From Agrocybe praecox (taxonomy: Eukaryota; Basidiomycota; Agaricomycetes; Agaricales; Agrocybaceae): a DNA stretch of 64,000 bases. The DNA is taken from NCBI GenBank assembly GCA_964017145.1, contig OZ024841.1:434001-498000 (forward strand), written 5' to 3'. The first letter of the stretch is position 1; each line of letters starts with the position of its first letter. The position numbers and the translations under genes are program-made. Under the pieces are notes generated by a model, which saw only the letters and a program-made list of their open reading frames with translations, did not search any database and was not told the origin of the DNA. Positions 12,067 to 23,500 of the stretch are shown in pieces.

Positions 12067-13750
12067 TTACGACGACCGAGGTAAACCGATCAACCCAGAC
12101 GAAGCCCTGGGAGGCGTTTGGCTATGCTGCGTTTGTCTCTTCACCTGCGCCTCCATCTTGACTCTTTGCTTCTTCACATCATCATCTTTCAATTTGACAC
12201 CAAACGCAAGTGCGAGGAACTTCGCGTCCGGCGAAGAAGGCAAGAACGACCGAGGGGGGTGCGAAAGGAGAGTAAGGACGGAGGTTTCGGACGTGGACTA
12301 TAAAACATCGCGTTTACAAGTGATTACTGCGAGAGCAACGGGGATTAGGAAGGGGACACCTTAGATAAGAATTATGATCAGAGTTTCCGTTATGAGGACT
12401 CGAAGCACATACCTTCGTACAGGAAGTGATCCCACACGCGATTGACATACTCAGGTGGTAAAACGTTGACAAAGAACGTCGAGAATCTGGGTGAAGGATT
12501 CGTTCATGAGTACAAACATAGCGGCAAAACATACCAAGAATAGAAAGAGAAAAGACATACCAAGGTTGACATATAGTGCTCGGTAAAATACCCATATCAA
12601 CGAATAGTTTCTTCGCGATGGTCGTATATGAGTGTCCATGATGGACACGAAGATCCAGAACGCGTCTTCCTCAGGAGAAAGCAAGAGCAATTGACCAACA
12701 ATAAGCGTAAGTCCTGGGTAACGGAACATCAACACGATGTTATAACAAGATATATATCGGGAACATACCTTTAGAATAAACAACGTCTGGCACCATACTC
12801 AAAATATGCCTGCAGAAAACCTAGCACAGGGCCCTGGGTACCCTGCAAATGCCCTGTCCGCTCCTTATCGTCATAAAACAAAATTCTGATATCCCTCTCG
12901 GTCTCAGCCGAACTCGCAACCTTGCCCCGCTTTCCGAGCTGCCCATACACACCAGGCACACAGCGTGCCTGGCCATCCGTGAGGCCTTGAGGTGCGACCA
13001 GACGAGGTATCGGACAAACGAAGAAACACCGTCCACAACAAGTTTGCGGACCTTCTTTGACTTGCGCGCCTGGGAGGCTGGGTTAGTTTGCATCAATCCC
13101 ATCCACTTCAATTCACGTTGATGATGAGCGTCCATCGATGACGAGGCAGACAATGATTCGTTGTCTGTCGTTGGCCAGTTGGATCCTGTGCCACGCAAAA
13201 CCCTCCTCCACTGCTGCTACTTCCACTGCCGCCACGCGGCTAGGTAAGTTGAAAGTTCGCCTGCGCACCGCTAACACCACCGTCACCAGTATTGGACCTC
13301 GATACAGCTCCTGGTCCAAGCCAATTCAATGATGATGATGATGATGATGATGATGCATCTCCAAATGTCGACCTCGAAGCAGATTGTCTCAATTGCTTCG
13401 TATTGAAAGACCCAAAAGCAGGCGAAGGTGGTGCCGATGCTATTGTTGGCGAGGAAGGAGTCGTTCTCTACGTCGGAGGCAGCGATGAAACCACCAATTG
13501 TGTTGCTAGTGGGTTGCTAGGGGGTTTCATCAAAGGTGACCCTGGTGGCAGACTGACGGATAGATTCTCCGACGATCTCGAGGATGCATTTAGAGATAGA
13601 GGCGAAGGCCTAAGCGGCAACGATCCAAGGATAGGTTTCGTGGATGATGGAGATGGTATAGATGATGAAGGTACAGTCAGACTAGCAGTCGTCAGCGAAC
13701 GCTTGACGTCTCTTGAGGATATCGTTTCGCCATCTTCTCTGCTTTAGCAT
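12067..13750 (-). pseudogene. TBC-domain (Rab-GAP-like) protein pseudogene
   Basis: The TBC fold can be followed through broken frames: ELKWMGLMQ, KVRKLVVDGVSSFVRYLVW, then (after an 8-bp insertion near 12985, AGGCCTCA) PGVYGQLGKRGKV, ETERDIRILF, QGPVLGFLQAYF, a 1-bp insertion before SMVPDVVYSK, an intron, GLTLIVGQLLLLSPEEDAFW, IFVSIMDTHIRP, a deletion of roughly 35 codons, AKKLFVDMGILPSTICQP, a W-to-TGA change at the next splice, FVNVLPPEYVNRVWDHFLY, and GVPFLIPVALAVITCKR. A tail PDAKFLALAFGVKLKDDDV leads to a stop at 12067. Upstream, 13100-13745 encodes a Ser/Pro-rich region with further shifts and an in-frame TAG. TBC proteins stimulate GTP hydrolysis by Rab GTPases in vesicle traffic; this copy cannot encode a working one. 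Confidence 0.8.
13329..13355. repeat. ATG/CAT trinucleotide microsatellite
   Basis: About nine ATG/GAT units. On the minus strand it encodes a poly-Ser run (TCA codons) in the N-terminal part of the TBC pseudogene. Confidence 0.9.
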
Positions 13751-13759
13751 GGCAACACT

Positions 13760-13874
13760 AGCAAGTTCTATCAGGAAAAAATAAGTTCGTTATCAATTTA
13801 ACGGTACTGTACGATATGATACGAGCAGACGGGCCCAGGGAGGAAGGGAGGGGGAAAAAAACAAACAAACAAGA

Positions 13875-13909
<35 letters not shown>

Positions 13910-14869
13910 CAGGAAAAAGGGAACAGAAAAACGAGACTCGAGAGTGAGTACAATGGGCAGACCATCGCCGGTGCGTGCGAGTTTAGAAAAGCAGAGAGAC
14001 GAGAAAGCAAAGAAACTAGAAAGCAAGACAGAGAATGAGGAAACAAACAGTCAGGAATCAAAGGAAGGAAAACACTACCGACTATGCCCATCACATATAG
14101 AATGAGACCTGTGTTTTCATATCACACAACGCGAGAGGGAACGACCATTCGAGTTTAGTATGAGGAAAGACAAGGAAGAAAGGAACGACACCAATAAGCG
14201 AAGGGCACGAGGATCGTGGTTCAAACGTTCGAATCCGAACGGTCCGAGGAAGAAAAAAGAAAGAGAAGAGAATAGAAGAAAGATAACGGACGGACGGAAC
14301 GAAGGAGAGAAGGTGCTGCCTTGGTCGTCGTCGTTACTGTCATTATGCTCGTCATAACGCTAACGCTAGTATTGGAGGTAGGGCGGCTAACCGGAGCAAG
14401 CGTAGGCGTGTTCGTCGTCGTCGTGGTAGACTTGATAGAAGATGTTGATGACGTCGCCGCCCCTGATTCCGCCGTCGAAAGCACCCCAACAGCTGCTTCG
14501 CGTTGACCGATATCATGAGCTGTGATATGTGTTTGACGAGGGTGGAATGCACATCGCGGAAGCGGCACCGACGTCCTTTTGCTCCTTGCTCCTTGCTCCT
14601 TGCTCCTGCCACGTTCTATCGAATGGCCACCAGTCGAGGGTCGTCCATGCCATTCCCACCTCTCCTGACATCTTATATCGCGCCAGTGTGCTACCCGAGA
14701 CTTTTGAGGAGAAGTTTGTTCAAGCTGAAAATCGACGCTCAGCCAGAGGTGTCAATGATGGAGGTGATAGCGTTTAGTGCAGGTTCATCGAGATGGGGTT
14801 AAGAGCGATGTTGAAGTTGCCGCTGGCCATCCTTCGTACCATCCTTCTATTTCACCTCTGGTTCAACCG
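13760..14869. other. Spacer; possible 5' exon of the TBC pseudogene
   Basis: Contains a 29-bp poly-A run (13881-13909) and a purine-rich stretch. On the minus strand near 14510-14300 a Ser/Thr-rich open stretch (REAAVGVLSTAESG, then poly-Thr) could be the N-terminal exon of the TBC gene, but no splice link could be shown. CTCCTTG repeats a few times at 14578-14606. Confidence 0.3.
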
Positions 14870-14954
14870 CATTCGCATCCCCATCCGCCACCTGCTCCGT
14901 TCGCTTTTCTCCAACTCCTTCGACACTCGGTTGCGTCTGTGCACCCGAAGGCTG

Positions 14955-16461
14955 TTATGCATCGTATATTGTCGTGGTCGTCGTGGTACTCGAATCGTGC
15001 CAGAGCCATGGACTCCACCAGGCCGACGTGACATTATCCACACTGGAATTCGAGCTTGTCAACACGTCCGCAGCTCCCTCCTCGACCCCTTTCGAGTTCA
15101 GCTGTGAGGCTGGCACGTCGGTAGCAGCCACCTCTGCCTCTGCCGGCGCAGGAGTTTCATTGACTGCCTTGATTACAGCGAGAACTTCTTGATGTTCCTT
15201 CTCGATAGCCTCTACTCCCTCCACCGTATCTCTCCCCTCATCACCTTTCCCAGTTCGCACCACCTTCGAGCTTCCAGCACGACCCACGGAGTTTGATGGT
15301 CTCGCTGAACCAGAGGTCCATCCAACGCAGTCCCACGACGACGACGAGCTGTCGGTCCCAGTTTCGGAAGGTTCGACAAAGGTGCGGCAGTCGTTCTGGT
15401 TGTTATTTGAGAAGGCGAGGGCAAAATGGAGGGTATTACGAACTCCAATGTTTTGTCTGTAATTGAAGATAATATACGTTATTTCGAGAGACTTTGAATG
15501 AAACAAGACGCATACCTGGCTCTGCACTCAATCCAACGAAGCCCACCCGCTCAGATAATCCTTCAGCTTCAGCTCCTGCAGCTTCTGGGTGTGATTCGTG
15601 GTTGTAGTGCCTGGTGAAATGAATATCAGCAACATATAAACTACGGCCCATTAGAAGAAATGAGCAAATATAACACGCACCTTGTCCCAATATCGACTGA
15701 CTTTCCTCGCTTATGCTCGCAGCACTCGAAACTTCCTCTTTCTGTGGTGCAGGTTCTAATAAAAATGACGACGTTAAGCACCAAATCCAACGAGGAACAA
15801 AGGAATATAAAAATAAATCATACTGACTTTCACCCCATTCCAACTGATAAATGAAACGGGATCTTCGTCCGGCCCAAAAGAGGTAAAGAGAGCGTAAACC
15901 TGCTAGATGGTGGGTTCAGCGTCACAGAGTGGCCGAGAGGAGGGCCCTTCGTAGCTGACAATGTTGAACAAGCGTTAGCTGGTGGTGTATGGAGTAACGA
16001 TGGGACAGGATCGTCCACAGAGTTTACTGTTGTAGACGATTGGTTGGAATATTCGACGGCCCCTGGGGATGATGCGGCCGGCTGCGCGAGTGTCTCTTGT
16101 TGTGGTACTCTCGTTTCAGTGGGATATTGGAATGGGATCGGCGTATGTTATCTGTGAACGTCAACGTTGTACGGTCCGAAGAAGAGCTCGCGCTAGATGA
16201 CATAGAAATGGCTGCTGCAGTAGTGATTGCACATGAAAGGGGGAGATCCAAGTTCAGGTTCTGGAAATATTATGGACAAGCTAGCCGCAACAGGAGGAAA
16301 AACCCTTCAGCGGTGAGGTCAAATTCCATGTCAGTTGGCGGTCGTACTTTGTAGAAACTTCAATACTGCGAATAGATCGAGTGTGGAGTCGTTGAAGAGC
16401 GTCTACTCCTGCTGGACATTGGAATTGAGGAAGTCAGATAGGCGTCATTACGGTCGGACAT
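14955..16461 (-). pseudogene. Ser/Pro-rich module gene, copy 2
   Basis: Starts MSDRNDAYLTSSIPMSSRSR at 16461 but a small insertion in the codons for TTRSIRS leads to an early stop. Downstream exons remain readable: one with KPAPQKEEVSSAASISEES joined by GT-AG introns (15754 region), one with GAEAEGLSERVGFVGLSAEP, and a last exon with NTLHFALAFSNNNQNDC, GWTSGSARPSNSVGRAG, KAVNETPAPAEAEVAATDVP, ending at 14955. This copy therefore shows the C-terminal half missing from the 62.5-kb copy because of the window edge. No known domain; Ser-, Glu- and Pro-rich. Confidence 0.65.
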
Positions 16462-17044
16462 AAATGAGATAATAGATAGAGGAAGAGGAAAGTGCGGACA
16501 TCCTGGGTAATTACAGACACCTCACGTGAAATAACGTCATCTCCAGGCAGCCGCCTCCGTCCGATCCGATACAGCCGGGGTCGCGTTCGCGCGAGGAAAA
16601 AGAGTTCAAAATGCAACGTGCAACATATGCATAAACCACCACTTGCTGACTGACTTACTCCAGGCTACAACTCTCCAACGCATTTTCGCGTCTTTTCCGA
16701 TAATCAAGATAAGCGCCGGATTTTTTCCAGAGCCACTACTACTTGGTCATTCAATTGATAAGAAGTAACTTGGGTATTGGACGTCTTGCCAAATGTATTA
16801 AGAACGAACGTGAGTGCTTAAGCTTTAGCTTTAGGCTCTAAGTTGTTTTATTAAAGACTTTGAAATCGCAAATCTCTCTTTCTGCATCTCACTTCCTCAT
16901 CGTTTTAATCTTTATAGACTATTTCATGGATTGGGCCGCACACAATTTCGCCGCCGTATAATCACGCGTATACAACTTGAGTTGAGAAAATATGGATTAG
17001 GAGTACAAACGAACGAGGTAGGTAAGTAAACTTATACAGGATAT

Positions 17045-17642
17045 CTACTCGATGTCGTCTAAATCCACGACATCCACGAATTCCCTCTCATCCAAATCAA
17101 CTCTCTTTCATCGAGTTCAACGCCAGCTAGAGGTAAAATCCCTACCAAATCGAACATCTCTGGCTCGAACCCCCTCTCCTCAACAAGCCCAGTCTTATTT
17201 TTAGCATTATCACAATTAATATTAATAAAATCATCGAACCCTCCGTTCCTCGAGAACGTGAACGTATTCATCCATCCATCCCGGGACGTAATTCAGGTCC
17301 TGTTCCTTCCCAAGGTACTTACGTGTTCGCAATCACCCCTCAGTCAGTCGTTCTTTGAGCCTCTTCGTATGGATGACATCATGATCGTCCTGTCCATTGC
17401 CCGTCTTCTTTGCCTTCCCATCTTCTTGTCGGCGTTTTTCTCGTTCCTTTTTTGGGGAGGGGAAACTGTTCGCGACTCTACTAGCGCCGCGGAAGAGCAT
17501 ATAAGGGAGGTGGCGGCAATCGAGCTCGGAGTTTGACGGTGTCGGTTGCGTCTGGTCGCGTTTGGGGTGGGCACAGCGAGATTGAGTCATGTAGAGAGGG
17601 AAAGGAATGCGATTACGGAGAAGTTTATTTTTTCTTCTTCAT
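17045..17642 (-). pseudogene. Small secreted protein gene, copy 2 (decayed)
   Basis: ATG at 17642 is followed by an A-rich expansion in the signal-peptide region that creates a stop, while the next codons (SVIAFLSLS) match in another phase. Later blocks align in changing frames: LFRGASRVANS, KKTGNGQDDHD, NTFTFSRNGGFDDFININCD, KTGLV, then a deletion to ERGFEPEMFDLVG and ELDEREL. Several indels make it non-functional. Confidence 0.75.
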
Positions 17643-17757
17643 GGTGTTGGTTTATTCTTATGAGTGATATGATATAACATGAAACGGTTTTGAGATTGTT
17701 CGACCGGCATGTAGTTCTTGCTCGATGTAGTAGTGGTAACGGGGTGGAGGTTTCTGG

Positions 17758-17996
17758 TCCATTATGAACCTACATTAATGCCATATTATAGGGGAAGCAT
17801 CTTATTTCAACACCCATCCTCCTCGATCACTATCGGGCCTAGCGGAGTTGAATATCTTTGGGATTCCGCCGCTCATGCCGAAAACCCCCGCATCTTCTCA
17901 GATGGGATTCCCTGTCACGTCGGGCCAAAGAAGCAGTTCTGCCAGTAAATTAACGTGAGATTGATTATCCAATAATTTGGGCGGACTGGGTTTTCC
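17758..17996. mobile_element. Truncated copy of the 878-bp TIR element
   Basis: About 240 bp matching the reverse complement of 37421-37690 (shared blocks include TATTTCAACACCCATCCTCC, CTAGCGGAGTTGAATATC and TTCTCAGA). It ends with ATTATCCAATAATTTGGGCGG and GGACTGGGTTTTC, the same terminal inverted repeat as at 37421. The other end is missing. Confidence 0.75.
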
Positions 17997-18364
17997 TTTA
18001 GTTGTGGAATGTGGATGACAAATCTCTAAAAATGACTCATCGGGCCGTTTATTAGAGTCTCTCCCCTTGTGTAGGCGTCAAACTCAAGTTAGAGCGATGA
18101 CGCGTACTTTAATGCAAACATGAGAGTGTTGTACATTTCTATGAGCTAGAAACAGTGAGAGAAATCCTTTGGAAATCCTAGAAATACACGCCACGTCGCA
18201 TCTCGGAGCCTCGGAGCTTGTTGTGTTAATTCACTATCGAACTGGGTTCATAGCAACCAGGCATCAATATATTGAAATCAAAATCCAACTCCCTTTCTTT
18301 ATTTTTAAACAATTTCGCAGTACATACATAACGTATCCTACACTACAATTTGCACATATTGAAT

Positions 18365-20088
18365 CTAGTAGGCCTCATTCATCCACCAAATCGTATCATC
18401 CGGCTCATCTACAATTCTGAACTCCGAGGAATCTCCGAATTGCAACTCCGGATCGATAAAGTCATCGTCATCCTCCTCCCTAGGCATAGCTAAATAAATC
18501 AAACGAACAGTGTTAATTTCCTCGCTGTACGCATCCGCGTCGAGTCGGGTCACGAAATCCGCGGGGAAGTCTAATCTCCTTAGCTTTGGAAAGGACTTTA
18601 GGGCCCGGAGGAAGCTCGTCTATTTCGGGGTACACATAATGTTATGAGAAATTGGAAGAACGGGTTCATTTAGATGGGTAGGGCATTACCTGAGCTAACC
18701 TGGCCTCTGACTCACCATCTGGGTTTAGCTTGAGTTCAGAGACACAATATGGATTGGGTCCGTCCTCCGGCAACTGTATTGGTTTCAGTGGCAGTACAAA
18801 CACATTCCGAAATAATCCGTGAGATGGAAGGTTGAACAGCAAAGAAAAAAAAGAACATACCCTATGCCTGACGCCGGAAGGATAATCCCAATATGAGGAG
18901 GCTTGCTCGAGGAAGGAGAGATGCTCAAGTAAAGGAGATGTTTTTGATACTACCTCTTCAAGAAGCCTTACAACGAATTTATAATGTTTTAATTTCCACG
19001 GCGAGAATCGACGAAGGCGCGGAAGTCCGTGAATACGCTCTATCACTTCTTTGAAAATTGAACGAAATCGGGACTGCGTCATGGCCTCGTCCTCCCATTC
19101 CTGAACACCATCCATAATCGCATGTTTATTGTTGATTGCAAGTGACGTCAAATTGGGAAGGCATGCGCATACATGAGATAGGTCTCTGATGATCAATAAG
19201 CTGGCGGATAACGACATGAGATTTGGAAGGATGTCCTTGGGTGTTCCATCATGAATGTCCAAACCGTAGCTTGACGCAATCGAACAGGTCCTGATGGATG
19301 GATGAGCATCAAGGAAGTCTACGAGTGGCCTGGCTGTCTGTGATGGTGATCTATAAATCGAAAATTTGAACGTGTCCAGTTTAGGGAACCTCAGGGTTGG
19401 TAAGATATCGAGGATATACTGAGCATGGACAGTGGAGTATAAATGTAACTTTGTTATGGCGCTTGGATTTCGTAGAACACCAACAGTTAGTATTTGAACT
19501 TATATATCAGGATATGGGTGTCAATGTGACAAAGAAGTTGGATATAAATAATTACTCACTCGGCATAAATGAATACTGAACAAATACATCTTTTAGCATC
19601 AAAGGTATTGCAGTTTTTAACAACGCCGGGTTTTCAACCAGCAAGTTCTCTTGACCAAGTCTGTGTCCGCCGAGTAATCTGATCTTTACTAGATGGGATG
19701 CAGCTGCATAGATATCCCGTAAAATCAACTGCGTCAAATATGATGGATAGTAGTAAAGTCCCCTGATTGATAAAAATCGAACGTTATGCATTCCTTCCAA
19801 ATGTGAACTGGCAGTCGACCAAAATGCTAGGATTTCTTCTGTTGGTTTAATGTCGCCGCCGTGGATATATAGGTCCCTGATACATGATTTGACCTGCTTA
19901 TTCATAGAAAGCATACGAAGGGTGTCGCGATTCGCATGTGTGGAATATTTGAGTTCTAGTTTTTTGTACAAAATTGGCCGGGCCACTGCTAGCCATTGTG
20001 ACGATACCAGGCACAGGGAGGCAACATCGCGCTGCAAGGAAATTGTTGACGCAATATATGAGCCGACCTCGAGAGGAATGTTCTCCAT
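18365..20088 (-). CDS. F-box protein with leucine-rich C-terminal part
   Basis: Four exons with GT-AG introns: 20088-19556, 19461-18861, 18773-18690, 18619-18365, giving 490 aa in phase. The first intron (19462-19555) has a perfect TACTAAC branch site. The second (18774-18860) is 87 bp and open, so retention would add 29 aa in frame. The N-terminus (IPLEVGSYIASTISLQRDVA, SLCLVSSQWLAVARPILYKK, residues 3-43) is an F-box, which binds Skp1 in SCF ubiquitin ligases. The rest has Leu-rich strand/helix units (LPNLTSLAINN, FPKLRRLDFP) typical of large basidiomycete F-box families, and an acidic C-terminus (EEDDDDFIDPE). No lesions are visible. The substrate is unknown. Confidence 0.85.
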
Positions 20089-20990
20089 AATCGCTCCCGT
20101 TCAAGTCTCGACAAGTATGGGTGAGAGGGGATAGGTTGCAGCGAACAGAAAAATCGAAAGCCTTTATATAATCTAATCATAGATAAAGATAATCAATAAT
20201 CAGTATCGATAAGGTCGTACATTGCAACCACATGACGCTCGTTACGAGACCTAAAGAAGGACTCGTCTTAACCTGACAAAAAAACACCCTTATTACCCGG
20301 TGACATGTACAATCGGTTGACACCGCCGGACTATGACTTATATATTTAGAACGTAGTATGGTGATATTGGACGCAGTTTCTCGGCATCGTTATAAGTCAT
20401 CCGACGGTTGTATTACGCGAAATGCGTTGTTAATGGGTCGTACGAGGTCTCGTCTCCGCCAGCTCCACTTGGCACATAACCAACAAGTGTTATATTTGCA
20501 CGCAGTAATTTTTCTCTAAATTGTCAGCCTTTAAATCTCATTGAATAGTGCGTAGTTAGCATTTGAGAAAAAATATGGGTAATAGTCACTTGAAAGACCG
20601 ACTTGACAGCAGTCAGCATGCGTCTTTGCTCATAAGTAGCTATCCACATGCAGGGCGTCGGATTGAAGGATGAGTTCCGCGGAACATAATTAGTTAGCTA
20701 TCATGTTTTGAAAGAATTGGATAATTTCAAACCAGTATATAGCGCAATAAATATATAAGTTGTTACTGATCTTCTCGTCCGTCGTATGGACGGTCGGCCT
20801 GATGGTTGGTGTAAGTCAAATACATTAGAAATTAGCAGAAGAGCATATTACTTGGTTCCGGCACGTGTAGGATTTCATCTGTATAACTATATGTTCTTCG
20901 ACCCAAAGGTCAAAATGTGTAAACGGAAAGTATATTTTCTGAGAGCAGGTATCGAGCTTACAAGTTCTACTGCGAGAATTTTGTGAATCA
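20089..20990. other. Intergenic, no gene seen
   Basis: Upstream flank of the F-box gene. No conserved frame, inverted repeat or RNA gene recognised. Confidence 0.4.
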
Positions 20991-20999
20991 CTGCCACGC

Positions 21000-23075
21000 T
21001 GCCTGACTGACACCGTCAACTTGCCGTCAACTGTCATCTTGCCAGTTCCACCACCGACGACTTTGATTCATGTCCTATTCTATTTGATCCTTCTACTCTC
21101 GCGTTTTGACCATGGCCCGCAGCATAGGCAGTGGGACACCTTCACTTGTTATCATGCTCGCATTTCATTCATACCGGACGTCAATGCACATCGTATCATT
21201 CGTCCCAAATCAACGTTGAGAGTGACACTCGTTAGGGAGGGTGTGTATAAAGGGGGAGAATATGCGAATGTTGTTGAGATGTAGTTAGGAAGAAGTGATT
21301 AGGGATGTCTCTGTCAGCAGCTGCTCTACTTTGAAGGATAGCACATGCCTACCAAGGTTTGTAGTGTGTTGATTTCGCCGTTTCATGCAGTACTGACCCT
21401 TTCTTGTCCTGATCAGCTTAGTGACAAGCAATTGACTGTATCCGCTCTCAGATCGCTTGCGTACGAATCGCAGAACCGGGAGGATCTGCGGCGTACACCA
21501 CCAGCACACCGAGTATGGAATTGGCTTTGGAGATTCTGGGCTGGACCCACGACAACATTCCAACTTCCCTAACTTCGCTGTGCAGATAGGCCTTCCTGCT
21601 TCTTCAGCGTCCTCTTCTCTGCTACAGGTCACTTTCACGGCACCCTTTGGTATGGATGTTGGACCCCACAATCTTCATCATCACCACGCAGCGTATCATC
21701 ACCGGTCAGCATCCGTTCCTCTCCCTAACGAACTGTTCACGTTCACCGGCACCATTCATGTCCTGGAAAACCTCACCCACGGAGCTGGAATCACATTACA
21801 ATGATTCGCCACCCCCCATTGGATCGTCGAATACTTTCAGCCATCAACATGGGCGGCATCAGTTCGATCAGGCGCTGAATGAGGCGAACGATGCATTCAA
21901 GTACTTTACAATTCATTTCCCTTTCCCAGGACACTGCTTCCACATCGTCGTCGGCCAACGAGAACCAAGGGAAACCTTAGCCATCCCTATCCAGAACGGC
22001 AGCCTCCACGACGTCACTACCCCAACGCACCGAACCCCAGCTCTCATCCACCCCGGAGCCTCCCTCGTCATATCGTCGACTTTCTTTCACAATCACGTCA
22101 ACAACACTGATGACCCGACGTCGGACATAAACATCATTCATATGTTCCCTGGATATGGATCCCAGAACTACCCAGAGCCGTTACCGGGGCCAATGCGGTC
22201 TTTCTTATGGGTGGTTTTCGTAGGAGAAAGTAGTGCCGCTGGTGAGAATGGCGGTGGTGTGCGCTGAACGAGCGGGGGATACTGTCGTCGCTGTCGTCTA
22301 CATCAACTGTTGTGGATGCTGGATCCGGTCGATCCTGCGACACCGTTGAACGCCATTCATCATCGGATTTAGCCTACACACCAACTCGTACTCTCCTTCA
22401 CAATAGCATCACTCACACCCTCATTTTCATTCGCGCTCGCATTCGGGCATTGACGCAGCCCTCGGCGGCGTCACCTTCCCATATTCCACTTCCTCAGTAT
22501 CATCGTCAGTATTGGCCGTCGAATTGCCTACACCTTCCTCTTTCGGGTTTCGACGATGCCAGCGATGCCTTTGCCATTCTCAGTAGCGGCGTCGATCCGA
22601 CTTCAACGTACGATATATCCATGTATGTGCAGTACGCCCTCCATATGCAGCAGTTCGTAGACATCGACGGTTCTCTTGATGCTGCTTCTGGTGCTGAGCA
22701 TTCCGTGGGCCCTACCAGGATGAACAACAACAATAACAGTGACATGGGCGGTAGTGATAACGGCGGCGTGGATTCCTACCCGTCGCCGTTTGGATCACCG
22801 TATGGTCTGCATTATCAACTGCACCAGAATCTGCATGTGGGCATGCCTGGTCCGACGATGTTGATATTGGTTCTTTGGGCGTCGATGTCAATGCGATGTA
22901 TCCGCATGCAAACAATGAACACGGTGCTGATCCCGTTGCGCAAGAGCAGCCTGTCGAAGAGTACTGGGACTTAGATGTGGATGCATCGAAGGTCCAGCAG
23001 CAGCAGCAACAAGGACAGACGGGCATCAGGGTACACATGGGCGAGGGTGGAGGGTACTACGATGTGTCTGCCTAG
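21000..23075 (+). pseudogene. Module N copy 1: broken His/Gln/Asn-rich gene
   Basis: Paired with 34400-36870 in the same orientation. Shared blocks include ACTTGTTATCATGCTCGCAT-like sequence near 21150, NLHHHHAAYH then SVPLPNE, FDQALNEANDAF, an Asn run after a Met (MNNNNNSDMGG), SYPSPFGSPYG, HLHVGMP-like sequence and a C-terminal GADPVAQEQPVEEYWDLDVD followed by a Gln run. Several frame changes separate these segments. The composition resembles a fungal transcription-factor activation region, but no DNA-binding domain can be seen, so no function is assigned. Confidence 0.5.
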
Positions 23076-23289
23076 CCATTTATTCATCCATGCGGGTAGA
23101 GTTTTCTCGCTTTCGTGGTTGTTTTACTTGAATAGATATTCTGCATATGTCTTTCCCCCATTCTTGTTTTACGTATGTATCAAAAATTTCTCTATTTATT
23201 TTATTTTCTTGTCCAATTGTCCTCGTCCCTTTTTCCATTGTTCCGGCATCAGATCTGTGTATCCTGATTTTACTGGAATTCAATATAAC

Positions 23290-23500
23290 TCTAGGTCAAT
23301 GTTTTCAACCTAAACTCCCTTATCTTCCTATATTCTAAGGGGAGAATGTCCTCAAAGTTTAGGCCTGTGGCAGCCAACTCTTCTCTGTAAAGTCTATCCC
23401 AATCCTCAACTGTCCAGTATCGCCGTATTCTTTCGACAAGAGGATGTTTTTCCTCTTCTGCCAACTCTCCAGTTTCTTTCTCCTTTTTTCAGCATGAATT
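23290..23500 (-). other. Short coding-like remnant
   Basis: On the minus strand a frame reads KETGELAEEEKHPLVERIRR, YWTVEDWDRLYREELAATGL, NFEDILPLEYRKIREFRL and then a stop near 23311. The amino-acid pattern looks like real protein, but there is no start codon nearby and no family is recognised. It may be a fragment of an older gene or element. Confidence 0.3.

Larger units (their letters stand above)
14870..17740 (-). repeat. Segmental duplication, module M copy 2
   Basis: Same gene order and strand as copy 1, more diverged. The left boundary matches the start of copy 3 at about 25580 (both begin near CGCATTCGCATCC). It contains the Ser/Pro-rich pseudogene (14955-16461) and the secreted-protein pseudogene (17045-17642), and ends at a truncated 878-bp-family element (17758-17996). 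Confidence 0.75.

Noticed and set aside
14578..14606. CTCCTTG short tandem repeats as a telomere-like tract
   Set aside because: Only about four imperfect 7-bp units; ordinary slippage.
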